Positions 54,081-64,000 of a stretch of DNA of 64,000 bases are shown piece after piece. A program made the position numbers and the translations under genes. The stretch comes from Symbiodinium natans (Eukaryota > Sar > Dinophyceae > Suessiales > Symbiodiniaceae): NCBI GenBank assembly GCA_905221605.1, contig CAJNDS010002119.1, forward strand, positions 1-64,000. Direction: 5' to 3'. The notes under the pieces were generated by a model. It was not told the origin of the DNA. It made no database searches and saw only the letters and a program-made list of their open reading frames with translations. How positions within the stretch are numbered: the stretch's first letter is position 1; each line of letters begins with the position of its first letter.

Positions 54081-56750
54081 GCCAATTCCTGCCGGGCTTC
54101 TCGAACCCAAGGCCCCGCCCGACCCAAACCTCAAATAATCCTGAGGGCAGAATCTAAACCCCAAAAGTCCCAAGGTCTGGTGATCATTCCATCGCGACTT
54201 ATCCCCCTGATACTAACTATGTGCAACTACACTGGGTCCTTGGGCTTCCACGATGCGAATTCCTCGGGCGTACACCGGCCAGCAGCCTGGGAGCAAGGCA
54301 TTGGGGGAGGGCCAGGGCACCGACTTCGCAATTGCATGAAGCGGGAGAATTACAGAGCTCGAATCGTACGTTGGGGCGTGTACTCCAGCTTGTCGAAAAC
54401 TATCCCTCGCAGCCCCTTAAAGAACGAAGCCCATCGGCTTTATAAAGCCCAAAAGACACAGGGTTCGCAGCTGCAGTTTGAAAATGATTGTTTCAAAGGT
54501 GCGAGGGTTGGGCAAGAATCGGGGCTTTGAGACTTGGCAGCTCTGCGTCGGCCAGGGAAACATAGGATACTGAAACTCGCCTGCAGCCCTCACCTTAAAC
54601 ACTGCCCAGGGCCAACTCTCCAAGTCTAGCGGTGCAAAAGCATCTTTGTCGTATTCGATAGAAATAACAACGCTTCCGCGCCCAAGCTTCCGCGGACCTT
54701 CCGCAAGAAGCCGCGGGGGATTTCTGCGCTTGTCATCGGGTTAAACAGGTGTAGGGGAAAAGAAAGTGCTTCAGCAACATGCTTTCGTAAGCAATGAGCT
54801 TCCGCCAAGGTTTCCACAAGCTTCGGCCACAGCAACTGGCATCATCTAAGTTCCCGTAGTATGGAGGTTATTGAAACAAATAATCCCTCTCAATGAACTC
54901 CACAAGCCCCCTGTCCAACCTGGAGAGCGCCCACAAATTCCTCCAAGGTGTCCGGCAAGGATGCAACCTGAGACTCCAAAGGCTTGGGCCTTTGGCTGTC
55001 CAAATCAAGTCGAATGTTAGGGGCCCCTGATGCAGGAACGGCTCTCTTCAGTTGCAGGCTACATTGGGTAGCATTTGGGGGGCATTGGAGTTTGGTCTGG
55101 GAGTTCCTGCGCATACACTTTCCGTCCACTTCCCAGAGGGTTCACCGTCGCAATAACCCTCCATCTCGCAACGAGCTGTGCAGGTTGCGGGCCTTGAGAC
55201 ATGGGTTGACTTGGGGTGGCAACAGGGTTGCCCGACACGGGATTTAGTTTTCAGTAGATCCGCAGCCCCAGGCCCCAGCGCCGTGCATCTCATTCGGAAG
55301 TACATGAGCGGTTGAGGATGGCACTTTTCAGAACCCGCCGGAGCAATGTCGAACCCCATGGTTTGCTTCAGCTTTGCTGACTGCTTGGCGCTTTGCCAAG
55401 CTCCCAAACATCCCGAACCTGGCGACACCCTGCTGAAGCACGTGGCCCCCAACGGGCCTCACGACAAAGCTCACACCCTGCCACCTATTGAATCCCAACG
55501 CGGAGTTACTCACCGGAAGCCAGCGCAAACCTCTGGCTCCCCAATGGGCCGGGGGACCGCCAGGGCCCAGAGAACGTTGGCACACTCTTGCGGGAGGAAC
55601 CTAGGAGTCCGACTTGGCCAGGTTAGGCAGGATTGTGGCTTCAGGGCTTGAGGGTCTTGGGCTTCAGCACCTCGCAGCCCACAGCTAAGCCTCCGCGATA
55701 TTGGAAAAACACAAAGGTTCACCATGCTTTCAGATAAGAACGAAGCAATTTTTACATAGTAGAATATGAAGATGTAAATCTGTCCAATAAGAAATTCGAA
55801 ATTATGTTGTGTATATACATATAGAGCAGGGTAGTGAGGGTCTACAGGGTGCAAGCGATGAGCTGCTTCGGCCTGTAGGCATCAGGCCTGAAAACCGATA
55901 AGAAGCTCAGAGCCTAAAAAGCGCCTGAGCTTTGTCCGGCTCGAGGTCTTTGCAAACCCGACCTAACAAGAAAGATACACTCGTGATCCTAAAACGCTGC
56001 ATCCCTCCTCACGTCTCTAAACGATAACCCCCTCAGGTCAGGGATTTCGGGCAGTGGCTTGCGTTCATAGTGCGCTTCCGCGTTTCGAGTCGCTGCGTTG
56101 CAGCCGGCTGGAGTGCGGCAATGGATATGAGTGTCCAGGAAAGACGAAAGGACGAAAGGTGGAGGACGGCGTTGCCAAAGCGAGAACCCAGCTCAGGTGT
56201 AACTGTGCCGGGACACGGAACCTCGAAGCGAAGATCAATAAGCCTGCATTGCCATAATGTTGCGACAGTGGTCTCTAGGTCCTGAGGTCTGAGATTTTTT
56301 GGGCGCAGTTGCAGGATCGAAGAGAGGCGCGCCTGCCCAGTAGTGGTGGAGTGGGGCGCGGGGGGGGGGGGGGTTGTTGGGCCCCTGGTTACCCGTTTAT
56401 ACAGTTCAAACAGCAGACCTAACTCATATGCTTTTATTGTGTAGATGTATCACTGTCTCGCCTGTAGGTCAAGCGAGGGGCTCGGAGGCCCGCTGCGGCA
56501 GCGGCTCGGCGAGCCACGCCGGTGCAGGGGCCTTGGGATGGCCCCAGGCGGGATGCTTTGTTGTTGTTTTTTTTTGCGAACATGGTTGCAACACCTTTCT
56601 GTCTCTTTTCATCTCATGTTCTCATCTTTTTTCTGAGCAAACTCCTGTAGCTCATCTGTTCGTAAACTTTTTTCAGCTCGCAACCCCAAGCATGACCCGC
56701 GATGCCTGCACAGTTGCCACCGACCATATGATGTTCGATAGCTCACGTGC
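52892..56750 (-). CDS. Multi-exon gene(s) with OPR/FASTK-like helical repeats
   Basis: Exons on the minus strand, right to left: 56750-56706, 55600-55514, 55419-about 55375, 54967-54920, 54686-54594, 54286-54239, about 54080-54010, about 53570-53450, about 53355-53285, 53083-52892 (TAA). Two exons carry ARELSNIIWSVATVQ and FLPQECANVLWALAVPRPIG. The (L/A)-(S/N)-N-x-x-W-x-x-A core is typical of OPR and FASTK/RAP-type RNA-binding repeat proteins of organelles. The last exon ends DCAWGCRKATFC...ECA. Whether all ten exons belong to one gene is not proved. The 5' part probably lies between 56.8 and 57.7 kb. Confidence 0.55.
53608..53935. repeat. TCTCTTC-type pyrimidine minisatellite
   Basis: Tandem 9-base units of TTCTCTCTC form (plus strand) extend for about 0.3 kb. 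It is intronic to the minus-strand gene, where the transcript would be a purine-rich GAGAGAGAA array. Arg/Glu frames through it are artefacts. Confidence 0.92.
54239..54967 (-). CDS. Middle exons of the same or an adjacent gene
   Basis: Exon 54967-54920 is 16 codons, VASLPDTLEEFVGALQ, flanked by CAG and GT. Exon 54686-54594 is 31 codons beginning LGRGSVVISIEYDKDAFAPL and ends AG|GTGAGG. Exon 54286-54239 is 16 codons, AAGRCTPEEFASWKPK, with AG|GA. All are phase 0. GRGSVV...AVFK faintly recalls a kinase glycine loop and lysine, but no other kinase motif follows, so I do not call it one. Confidence 0.55.
55375..56750 (-). CDS. Exons with W-x-x-A helical-repeat motif
   Basis: Exon 56750-56706 is 15 codons, ARELSNIIWSVATVQ, between CAG and AG|GC. 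Exon 55600-55514 (87 nt) contains PQECANVLWALA and ends CG|GTGAGT. Exon 55419 completes that codon as Arg and reads FGMFGSLAKRQAVSKAE. Phases close. The paired motifs suggest a tandem alpha-helical RNA-binding array, inferred to act in an organelle; no transit peptide was found. Confidence 0.6.
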
Positions 56751-57239
56751 CTGACAAGGGTCGGGTGTGTGTGCGTGTGAAGGCTTATTCCGCAAGGGGC
56801 TCATGCCATGTCTGGTGAGGAACTTGAAGCCAGTTGCTGACAGATGCTTCGGTATCGACACTATACCTGGGAAGCCGCAACCTTCACAACGCAAAGCGGG
56901 CCCTAGACCTAGAGCGGATGCTGGACAGGACCAATGAGTGCGAACAACAGGAATCCAAAGGATCACCCCAAGTGGAGAGCAGGGCTTCGGGCGAATATTC
57001 GTCTAGGAGACTGAAAATGAGAGGCTTGACGTGCCACCCAATCCAAGCACATCCACGCCCTTTCTGCGGACGTCAGATTATTGTCGCCAGACGCACAACT
57101 TTGTTGTTGGCATCTGGGCTGGGGATGCAGTCAGAAACTGCCATCCGTCTCGGCGGCATGCGCGGATATGATTCACCACGCTCAAACGGCAAGAAGCTTG
57201 CCCCCTCCCCCGCGAAGCAAAAAAAACAACATCCTGCAA

Positions 57240-58195
57240 TGTCAAACCGCACGATGCCAGCACCAAAGCTGCAAATCACCGATTGCCGCAGCTGCAACAG
57301 CACGGAAAGCCGCACACGCACTGAATCCCCTTCCTGGGCCATCTTGGGGTTGGTTGGAGAAGTGGTATGTTGTTGAAGTTTTGCTCCCTTGCGGAGTCCC
57401 TGGTGTAGCAAGGAAACCGAACCACAGTATCTTTTCACATCGGAGTTGACTCCCCCCGATCATCTTCAAACACCCCGCGGATCCCAAGGATCCAGATATC
57501 CCGTGAGATGCAAAAAGGAAACACACCCCTCTGAGCCTCAAATTACCGATTAAAAAGGCTGCAGAGGGCCACAAAATATCACAAAATGCATGCCGCGCTT
57601 CCGAGCCTGCCAAAAGGTCGGACCGGGAGTCGAATCGCTTCCGGTGCCTTCGGCGTTGCCTTGGAGGTAAACGGACCCACAGCCTCAGCGACCGGGAATG
57701 ACCCGGAGGTGGCACTTCCAGTACCCACATGAACCATGAAGGGCTAGACTAAACGATCAACTTAAGGTAGCAAAAAAACTACTACAAGTACGGATTGCCA
57801 TCCCCAGCCAGGCAGCTGTGCTCCACGCAGCGCAGCTCCACGCCACGCTGGACCTCCCGAGAGGTCTCGTTGGCACTTTGCGTCGCGCCCTCGTAGTGGC
57901 GGCAGGTTTCCTTCGTCCAGAGGAGGTGGATCGAGCCAACGCCGCGGCGCCAGAAGCCCTCGAGCTGATAAATCTCGGCATTCCTTACTTTTTTGCGGGA
58001 TCACAGGACAACATGACAACCCGACAAAAACAAAAAACAGAAGCAAAGGCAGCCACCCCCGATAATTCAGACGCAGTAGCCTTCACTTCTGTTGGCGCTG
58101 GGAGGCAAGGGCTGTTAAGTTGAGACTGCCTGGACAACCCCGGACCCCGAAAAAAACCTGACGCCCCTGACGAAGGCAAAGTGCTAGATGCCATA
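57240..58195. other. Region open in several frames, unresolved
   Basis: Over 57780-57990 all three minus frames and one plus frame (57818-58123) are open. A minus reading such as GFWRRGVGSIHLLWTKETCR, then GVELRCVEHSCLAGDGNPYL is protein-like, but the plus reading is too. It probably contains a 3' exon of something or the spacer after the gene at 58.2 kb. I cannot choose. Confidence 0.3.
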
Positions 58196-58197
58196 GC

Positions 58198-58882
58198 TTA
58201 TACAGCGTCCACGAAAACGGTCCACAAGCGGACTCCTAAACTTCTTAACTTCGAGAGGGGGTTCTGCCGGAAACCAGACTTGGTCTTCACCGACCCTGTT
58301 GTTTGGACGGCTTCGTAGAAGCATTTGGTCGGGCCCCGGAAGTGGAGTTCGGCATGCCATCGGTCATCCAGCGTGCGGGCAACTATAGCAGTTCGAAAGG
58401 CCAGCGGTAGATTTTGACCTGCCAGTGGATCCTGGGACCCAATGAACTGACGGATGTTGGCCACAATGTGTGCCTTCAGAGGACTCAGGGCAGCATCTAT
58501 GCCTTCATTGGTCTGGAAATCGCTTGACACATTGTCTGGTTTTGGGTTGCTGCCATTGCCTGCCAGTCTGTTCAAACCATCAAAATCTGTTTGGAACAGC
58601 CAAGGTGCAGCGAGAGACATTGCACAACAACTCGTCGGCAAAGGCCTGCGTTCCCGGCTCGCATCTGACAGTCCGAGGGCCAGCATAGCCTTTGCCCCCT
58701 CCTTTGCCCTTTTTCTTCTTTTTCGTCTTTACACTGAAGTCTGCGCCATCTTCCGGCCGGGTGGAACGACCAAGCTGTGCGTCCTCTTCTTGACTCCTGG
58801 GTGGCTCCGCAGTGGACTTCTTGGCACCTGGCGCACCTGGGGGAGCCTCTTCTTCACTGTCTGAGTTCAGGGCAGCAAACAT
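58198..58882 (-). CDS. Complete small two-exon gene, 184 aa, unknown function
   Basis: ATG at 58882 opens MFAALNSDSEEEAPPGAPGA. Acidic and Pro/Ala-rich sequence leads into a lysine/glycine tract TKKKKKGKGGGKG. Exon 1 ends at 58690 at an AG|GC donor, phase 1. Exon 2 starts at 58559 after GGCAG, supplies the remaining two nt, and runs 120 codons to TAA at 58200-58198. It includes KAHIVANIRQFIGSQDPLAG and ARTLDDRWHAELHFRGPTKC. The 130-nt intron is much shorter than most here. The Ser/Glu start and lysine tract suggest a nuclear or RNA-associated protein. I do not recognise the C-terminal part. Confidence 0.72.
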
Positions 58883-58939
58883 GGCTCAATCGGCGAAGGG
58901 CGTCCAGGCGCGTAGCCGGACTCCGAGAGACTGCTCTGT

Positions 58940-59230
58940 CTAGTTCGGCATGAGTCGGCTCCAGCGGCTGCGCGCAAGGTTACGACATCCTTTTACGAAA
59001 CACGTGGGAAAAACCCACAGTTCCCCATACAGGTTTTTGTCCCAAACGACCCATCTGTTCCCTAGATTGAAGAAACCACATCTCGTGCAGGTAGGGAGGC
59101 ACCTCTCAACTTCGAAGCACATTCAAGTCACTACTCAGCCATCTTGCACAGCAGACAAGTTTACAAGGTCGTGGGCAAACGGTCGACGCCAGTTGTTTCT
59201 ACTTCATCAGAAAGAAGACTGCGACTAAGA
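58940..59230. other. Competing open frames on both strands upstream of the small gene
   Basis: The plus frame from 58950 (MSRLQRLRARLRHPFTKHVG) and the minus frame 58940-59122 (CLPTCTRCGFFNLGNRWVVW) are both open. The minus one has a C-x3-C-x2-C pattern. Neither shows splice symmetry or a family motif. Confidence 0.3.
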
Positions 59231-59684
59231 CGTCAACAATACAAGAAGCCAAACAGAGCTACACCAAAAAACTGTGCTTAAACTTCTGCTGTGGCTTTAG
59301 TATCATGATTGATTGTCCTTCATCCCCATGGCCTTGAGGTTCCCAACTTCGGGTTCCACCTGCCACAGGGTGCTTTGAGGGTGGTGGCTTCGTGTTCGTT
59401 GCGGTGAGTAGAACAGGCATCTGACCAAAGCCTGGCTCAGCACGGACTTGTACAAAGATCGCGGCACCATCGGCGCCTTCCCAGTGCTCTTGAGTGCTCA
59501 AGAAAGGAGCACACGAATGATTGACTCCAATGATTCTAAGCTTGCAGCCCTACAGCCACTCGAAACCTCACAACAAGCGCAAAGCAAAAACAAATCTTGG
59601 GACCCGAAGGGCCCTAGATGGCCCTAGATCTTCACCGAGCTAGGTGACAAGGCTCATCCCGATCCCTCAAGCGTGAAAGATGAA

Positions 59685-59712
59685 AAGGTTTAGGGTTTAG
59701 GGTTTAGGGTTT
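59685..59712 (+). repeat. Short interstitial telomeric repeat
   Basis: Three perfect TTTAGGG units on the plus strand, followed by a T run. This is the same repeat as the tract at 25.8 kb. Confidence 0.9.
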
Positions 59713-60299
59713 TTTTTCGCTCCCGCATAGCTGGCCGAACCGCAAAGCAGGGTGACGTCGATGAAACTACTGTGTCGGAAAAAGGGGGTCCAATACCAGA
59801 CCCGACCTTCCATTCTGCCTGCCAGTTCCCTCCTATCAAAACCAAAAAACAAAAACCAGTAAGTCACAAAAGAACCAGTAAGTATCAACAATAAAGTACA
59901 TAAGTCTCCCAAAACTCTTCAACGTCGGGAAATGGCCGCTGCCTCGCACTACCACGCCAACTGCAGATGAGCCCACTTCCAGTCAGAAAACACCAAAGAT
60001 TGGCATATACATCAACAAACAAAGACACAGGGACTCACCGAGGCTACCCGCGTTTTTGTACAGACCTGAAGTCCTCCTTCTATCAGGATTCTGCCAACCG
60101 GCAGAGGGTGCTACGTTCCAACCGGAGAGCAAACAACATTATCAATAAGCAATAAAACCTCCATTCTTCATTTCGTAGTCCCCAGGCCGAAGGCTCTGTC
60201 AACATCCAGCGAATTCGGGTGACACCATTCTTCAGCTCCATCGGAGCCAGCTCGAAAAGCCTCGCTGTCGCACGATCCCCCTGAAAATCAGGACTCATC

Positions 60300-60505
60300 T
60301 GAATTCAAATTGACAGCACCGCGTGTTCACAAAGGTCACACACGAAATCAATTCCGTTCTGTGTATGAATTCTTTCACGAATTTAACCGGCATCAAATTA
60401 GCAAATTGAAAAGTCGAATTCCGCGTAAGCTACGAATTCCTTGAATTCATGAATTCTGAATTCAGGCATGAATTCTTTAATGAATTCGCGAATTCTGGAA
60501 CGACG
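60300..60505. repeat. GAATTC-rich island
   Basis: GAATTC and near-variants (GAATTT, AAATTC) occur about ten times in 200 bp, giving overlapping small palindromes. A second such island is at 63780-63930. Confidence 0.85.
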
Positions 60506-60739
60506 ACATGCATCAGTGGCACCATCGCGACACCCAACTACTCAAAACAGAAACAAAGAAATCACCACAAGTTTGAACAAAGAAACCACCTCTAGCCAAA
60601 GAACCGCAAGCGGTCCACTCACGATCCACTCATGCCCTGTGCATGCTCCACGCACCGTCACTCTGAGCACTTGGCACATTTGCTCAGAAAGAGGGCAAGA
60701 CTAGGCAGCACGGGTGTCCACCTATCATCAAACACTAAA

Positions 60740-61020
60740 ACACCAACATAGATCCGGAGCCCCATAGAAGAATCCCGCACCAGTACCCCCAACCCACATA
60801 GATCCCAACAATGTCACAACATAACACACCGCTGCTGCTTGTGCGCGTGTGTGCTCCCGACACGCTCTCTTTCTTTGAAAAAGGCAAGACGAAGCAGTTC
60901 GGCATCGGCATTCAAACCATCATCAAAAACGAAAACACCTACATAGATCCGAAGTCCGCATAAAAGGTGCCCAAAACAGTACCCCAACCCACATAGATCC
61001 TACCAATATCAACACTTATA
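60740..61020 (+). repeat. Two direct copies, period 195 bp
   Basis: ACATAGATCC occurs at 60746, 60796, 60941 and 60991, in two pairs with the same internal spacing of 50 and a period of 195. The surrounding sequence (CATCAAA...AAAACACC, CAGTACCCC, CAACCCACATAGATCC) is also shared. Confidence 0.85.
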
Positions 61021-61726
61021 TCCGACGCTGATACGCTCAGCTCCCCTCACAGCATGCACCCTCAGACTTTCGGCCACCACGTGTACGAGCGATGAGCATG
61101 TCACACCCGCCCTTCTTCCAGCATCGAGCCAGTGTAGGGAACGTTCCTTGCTTGTTTTGCACGTCGTCGGCTGAGTCCAATCACTTGTTTGTCTCTCCTG
61201 CATTGCGGCAACCCCTTGCTCAAAGGTGGAGGTGCCCTTGCCGCAGGTTGCCAGCTTCGACCACTTTGCGTCCAGGCTTCGTCTTTTCAGGACGAGTAAG
61301 GGAGCACGTGGGGGCTGCCCCCCGGGTGTCCCACACTATCCAACTGCTCAACTGAGGCCTCCCCCTGCGTGTCCAAAACCATCCATCTGCTCAACGTGTG
61401 GTGACCGTCAACTCCAGCAGTTGTGGCATCCTCTGCTCCCTTTCTAGTTGGGTCAACGACGTCACCGCATTGCCCCTCAGGGGGGGGGGCATACATCTCA
61501 GCCGCGCCAGGCAAGGCATGCGGGTTGCCAGTTGTCCTCCTCGTCTCCACAGAAAAATGTGTCCCACGCACTTTTGGCTTCTCCTCTCCAATTGCAGGGC
61601 TCAAGAGCTCCCCCCCCAGCACCCGGCTCGGATCTCCGGAGTTGCTCCAGGTATTTTCCATGGCAGTTGGGCCGGGCTACCGACACGTGTATGTTACAAC
61701 AGGTGGAGCTTACTACAAGACTACAG

Positions 61727-61800
61727 CTACAAAATTCATAGACGCTAAGAGAAACAAACTGTAGTTACAAAGTGCATAGACGCTAAGAGAATGATACCCC
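61727..61800 (+). repeat. Short tandem duplication
   Basis: Two consecutive copies of TACAAA(A/G)T(T/G)CATAGACGCTAAGAGAA, about 38 bp apart, lie between the dioxygenase-type ORF and the unassigned region to the left. Confidence 0.8.
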
Positions 61801-62133
61801 CATGTTCTGCACTCAAACAAGGAGTAAGAGGACAGGTAGGGAACACGGAGAAAGGAGGCAGAGAGCCAAGATTGACGTGCAACAAGAGCAGGACAAGTAG
61901 GAGTAGACGACTCTTTCCTTGGACCTCAGTTCTGTGTGCTGGAGACGGCTTGTTTTTTTTTTTTTGGGGGGGGGGGGGGGGATGCAGCATGCAGCAAAGG
62001 TTGGTTGGTGGCGTGAAGGCGTAGCCTGCAAAGTGCGGACAAAGCTCCACGCGAAGCATGCAAAAACATGCAGTGAAAAGAGCGTGCATGTACTGCCAGA
62101 AAGATCTACGACACACAAGTACAGACATACGCC

Positions 62134-63189
62134 TCAGTCAGACTGCCCTGACCCGTCATCAATTTGCGTGTCTGCAACTGCTTCAAGCTCCACTACTGTT
62201 CGAGCTGGCTGAATCGTGGCCAAATGACGCGGCCTTCGCGAGGTGAACACCCTAAGCTTCTTTGGAGGCGACTCAAGAGCGGCACCTTGAGATGCGTCTT
62301 CAGTCAACGTGTCCTCTGTACTGGACAGAGTGTCGACATCAATCATTACATTCGAGTCATTCAGTCTCCAAGTGGGCCGAGAAGTCCTACGAAAAAGCAG
62401 CCTGGATTGGGTTACTGGCCGCTGCAACTGCTGGCTAGCATGGTCCTGAGCCGCCGACAGCACTTGATTAGGCTCCGGGCACGCAAACCCCCTGCTTCTT
62501 AAGCTCGTCGCTAGCTCTCTTGGCACATGCAAGCACAGCTGTGGCACAAAGCCCAAAAGCATGACTCGCCGCTGTCCCGAGGGTCGCCCTCCCGCATGCA
62601 ATAGGGTGCGTGCATCAAACATGATGAGCTTTGTCATGCCGTCATGCTCCTGACCCCAAACAGTACGTCCTTCAAATTCTCTCGCTGACCTTCCCTTATC
62701 AAACTCCACCCAGACCCCATCCTGCCCCCTTTTAGGTTCAGTGAGACTCACAGCAAACGAGGGCAAGAAGGAGTTGGCCTGATCTCTATGCGGTGGGGCA
62801 GGGGGGCCCTCCCGTACCACCAACGACGCAAAAAAGAGGTTGGGCGCTCGGTGTGCTGCAAAACGACACATACACCTTGTGAACTCCGGCAATTCGGTGG
62901 ACATGCGAAGCTCCTGCGTGGCAGATCTGGTTCCAATCCCCATCATGCCAAGAAAGACCCCTTCCGCTTTGCGTTGTTTCAAGTTCACGGGGACTTCATC
63001 CCACAATGCCAGCATCTGGGACCTCGTAGGCTCTTCAGTAGCTTGCAGCAGCCTGCTTGCACTGGCCTCCACTATGTTTTTTTGGGCCTGTTGGCGAGAC
63101 ATGACAAGAGAACTTGAGCTGGGAGGATACAACAGGAAGTGCACCAGGGCTCTCCGGGCTACATCTCTCGACTCGGCTTGATGTTGCAT
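62134..63189 (-). CDS. Intronless ORF, 351 aa, 2OG-Fe(II) dioxygenase-like, probably retroelement-associated
   Basis: One uninterrupted frame from ATG (63189) to stop (62134). The central part has PPHRDQANSFLPSFAVSLTE (His134-x-Asp136), G-V-W-V-E about 22 residues on, FDARTLLHAGG (His198) and GQRRVMLLGF (Arg207/208). This is the HxD...H...R order of 2OG/Fe(II) oxygenases (double-stranded beta-helix). The C-terminal 120 residues are Ser/Thr/Asp-rich and look disordered. From memory, similar domains with PHxD...WVE...FD...H...GxR occur in dinoflagellate retrotransposon polyproteins. Lack of introns in an intron-dense genome supports a retroposed origin. No integrase or reverse transcriptase was found beside it. 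All putative metal ligands are present, so activity is possible. Confidence 0.75.
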   Translation of the reverse strand: MQHQAESRDVARRALVHFLLYPPSSSSLVMSRQQAQKNIVEASASRLLQATEEPTRSQMLALWDEVPVNLKQRKAEGVFLGMMGIGTRSATQELRMSTELPEFTRCMCRFAAHRAPNLFFASLVVREGPPAPPHRDQANSFLPSFAVSLTEPKRGQDGVWVEFDKGRSAREFEGRTVWGQEHDGMTKLIMFDARTLLHAGGRPSGQRRVMLLGFVPQLCLHVPRELATSLRSRGFACPEPNQVLSAAQDHASQQLQRPVTQSRLLFRRTSRPTWRLNDSNVMIDVDTLSSTEDTLTEDASQGAALESPPKKLRVFTSRRPRHLATIQPARTVVELEAVADTQIDDGSGQSD

Positions 63190-63286
63190 AGATTCAGCAT
63201 GCTGTGCATGGAACGTCTATGAGTCTGCCGATGTGTGGGGGTTCAGGGCCTGATTTGTTCGTGCCATCACATGACCAAGGTCAGGG

Positions 63287-63414
63287 CACGTCGACTAGCT
63301 ACCTGTCCATGTCATATCGAAGGTAGTAAGGCCCGCAAACTATTATATTACACGTCGACTAGCTGCCTGTCCATGTCATATCGAAGGTAGGAGGCCCTGC
63401 AAACTATTATATTA
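63287..63414 (+). repeat. Two tandem 64-bp units
   Basis: Copy 1 63287-63350 and copy 2 63351-63414 both begin CACGTCGACTAGCT and end CAAACTATTATATTA, differing at only a few positions. They lie about 100 bp upstream of the ORF start. Confidence 0.93.
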
Positions 63415-63779
63415 TATTACTAAAGCGATGACGAAGTGGCTTAATGATGAAGCAGTAGCAATTATCATAAAACGATCATATCAATGACGAACCGGCTGAG
63501 AAACTGTCTATGATACATGAAATATAAGATATGAGTAGCAGTAGGTATGTCGATCACACTCTCCCATCCCCTTATTCCGCTCCCCTCCCCGTATCACTTT
63601 TCGAGCGGGCGACGGCAGTGCCAGAGACCGGGGCTGGACAGCAGGCCCATACGAGAAAAGTCCACTCATCTGCAGAACACTTACGGTTCTCAGCTGCAGT
63701 GGGGGGGTATGAATCACGTAGGCTCAGGGGGGGCGCACAGGGTTCACCCAATCGTGGTGGCAGGGAAAAGACGCATATG

Positions 63780-63935
63780 TGAATTCGGATGAATTCTGCA
63801 CACTTAAATTCGGGCATTCTTTTTTGGGGTGGGGGGTGAAACAACGCGCACTGGAATTCCGCGGATTCTGAATTACACATAGCGAATTATGGGGGGGGGG
63901 CAAGGCACGCTCACGGATTCTGTGAATTCAAACTG
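63780..63935. repeat. Second GAATTC-rich island
   Basis: GAATTC or close variants recur about eight times, interrupted by G runs at 63828-63836 and 63891-63900. Together with the island at 60.3-60.5 kb it brackets the dioxygenase-like ORF. Confidence 0.8.
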
Positions 63936-64000
63936 GCACATGCATCCTGCAAGTCGAACCATAGGTCAACAAATAACAAAAACAAGAAGCCACGTTAACA

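Noticed and set aside
54594-54686. LGRGSVV...AVFK as a second kinase N-lobe
   Set aside because: No alpha-C, HRD or DFG follows in the neighbouring exons.

Overview
The window reads as nuclear DNA of a dinoflagellate, most likely a symbiodiniacean or a close relative. Every gene I could reconstruct lies on the minus strand, which fits dinoflagellate unidirectional gene blocks. Exons are short (23 to 270 nt). Nearly every splice junction reads AG|G at both ends, and many donors are GC or GA instead of GT. Introns and spacers are full of microsatellites, G or C homopolymers and TTTAGGG-type telomeric repeats. No bacterial-style operons, rRNA, tRNA or CRISPR were seen. All exon calls were made by eye from reading-frame, phase and motif continuity.

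Layout, in minus-strand reading order (right to left): (1) 62.1-63.2 kb, an intronless 351-codon ORF with a 2-oxoglutarate/Fe(II) dioxygenase-type HxD...H...R signature, probably tied to a retroelement. (2) 58.2-58.9 kb, a small complete two-exon gene (184 aa) of unknown function. (3) 52.9-56.8 kb, exons of at least one gene. Two exons carry an (L/A)NxxWxxA signature like the helical repeats of OPR/FASTK-type organelle RNA-binding proteins. (4) 21.8-50.8 kb, one very large gene of about 29 kb with more than 40 recognisable exons. It encodes a signal peptide, a periplasmic-binding-protein-like ectodomain, GCC2/GCC3 (ephrin-receptor-like) cysteine-rich repeats, a multi-pass membrane region, and two TIR-like cytoplasmic blocks. 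(5) 18-20.8 kb, unassigned exon-like frames. (6) 11.6-17.8 kb, a STE/MAPKK-like protein kinase gene with nearly all catalytic subdomains readable exon by exon. (7) 7.6-10.2 kb, a ten-exon gene with a MGSGGSKK start (candidate N-myristoylation) and two copies of an unknown repeat unit. (8) 0-7.6 kb, only isolated exon candidates, including one cysteine-rich exon at about 1 kb.

The introns of the large receptor gene hold striking DNA. There is a head-to-head pair of telomeric-repeat tracts (25.8-26.15 kb) next to a 0.6-kb C-rich island. There is a perfect 32-bp palindrome (27.07 kb), an AT-only island (37.3-38.3 kb), minisatellites (38.3-39.1 kb) and several direct duplications. Taken together, the receptor (ligand binding outside, TIR inside) and the neighbouring kinase and putatively myristoylated protein look like signalling components. 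No functional link between them can be shown from the sequence alone.
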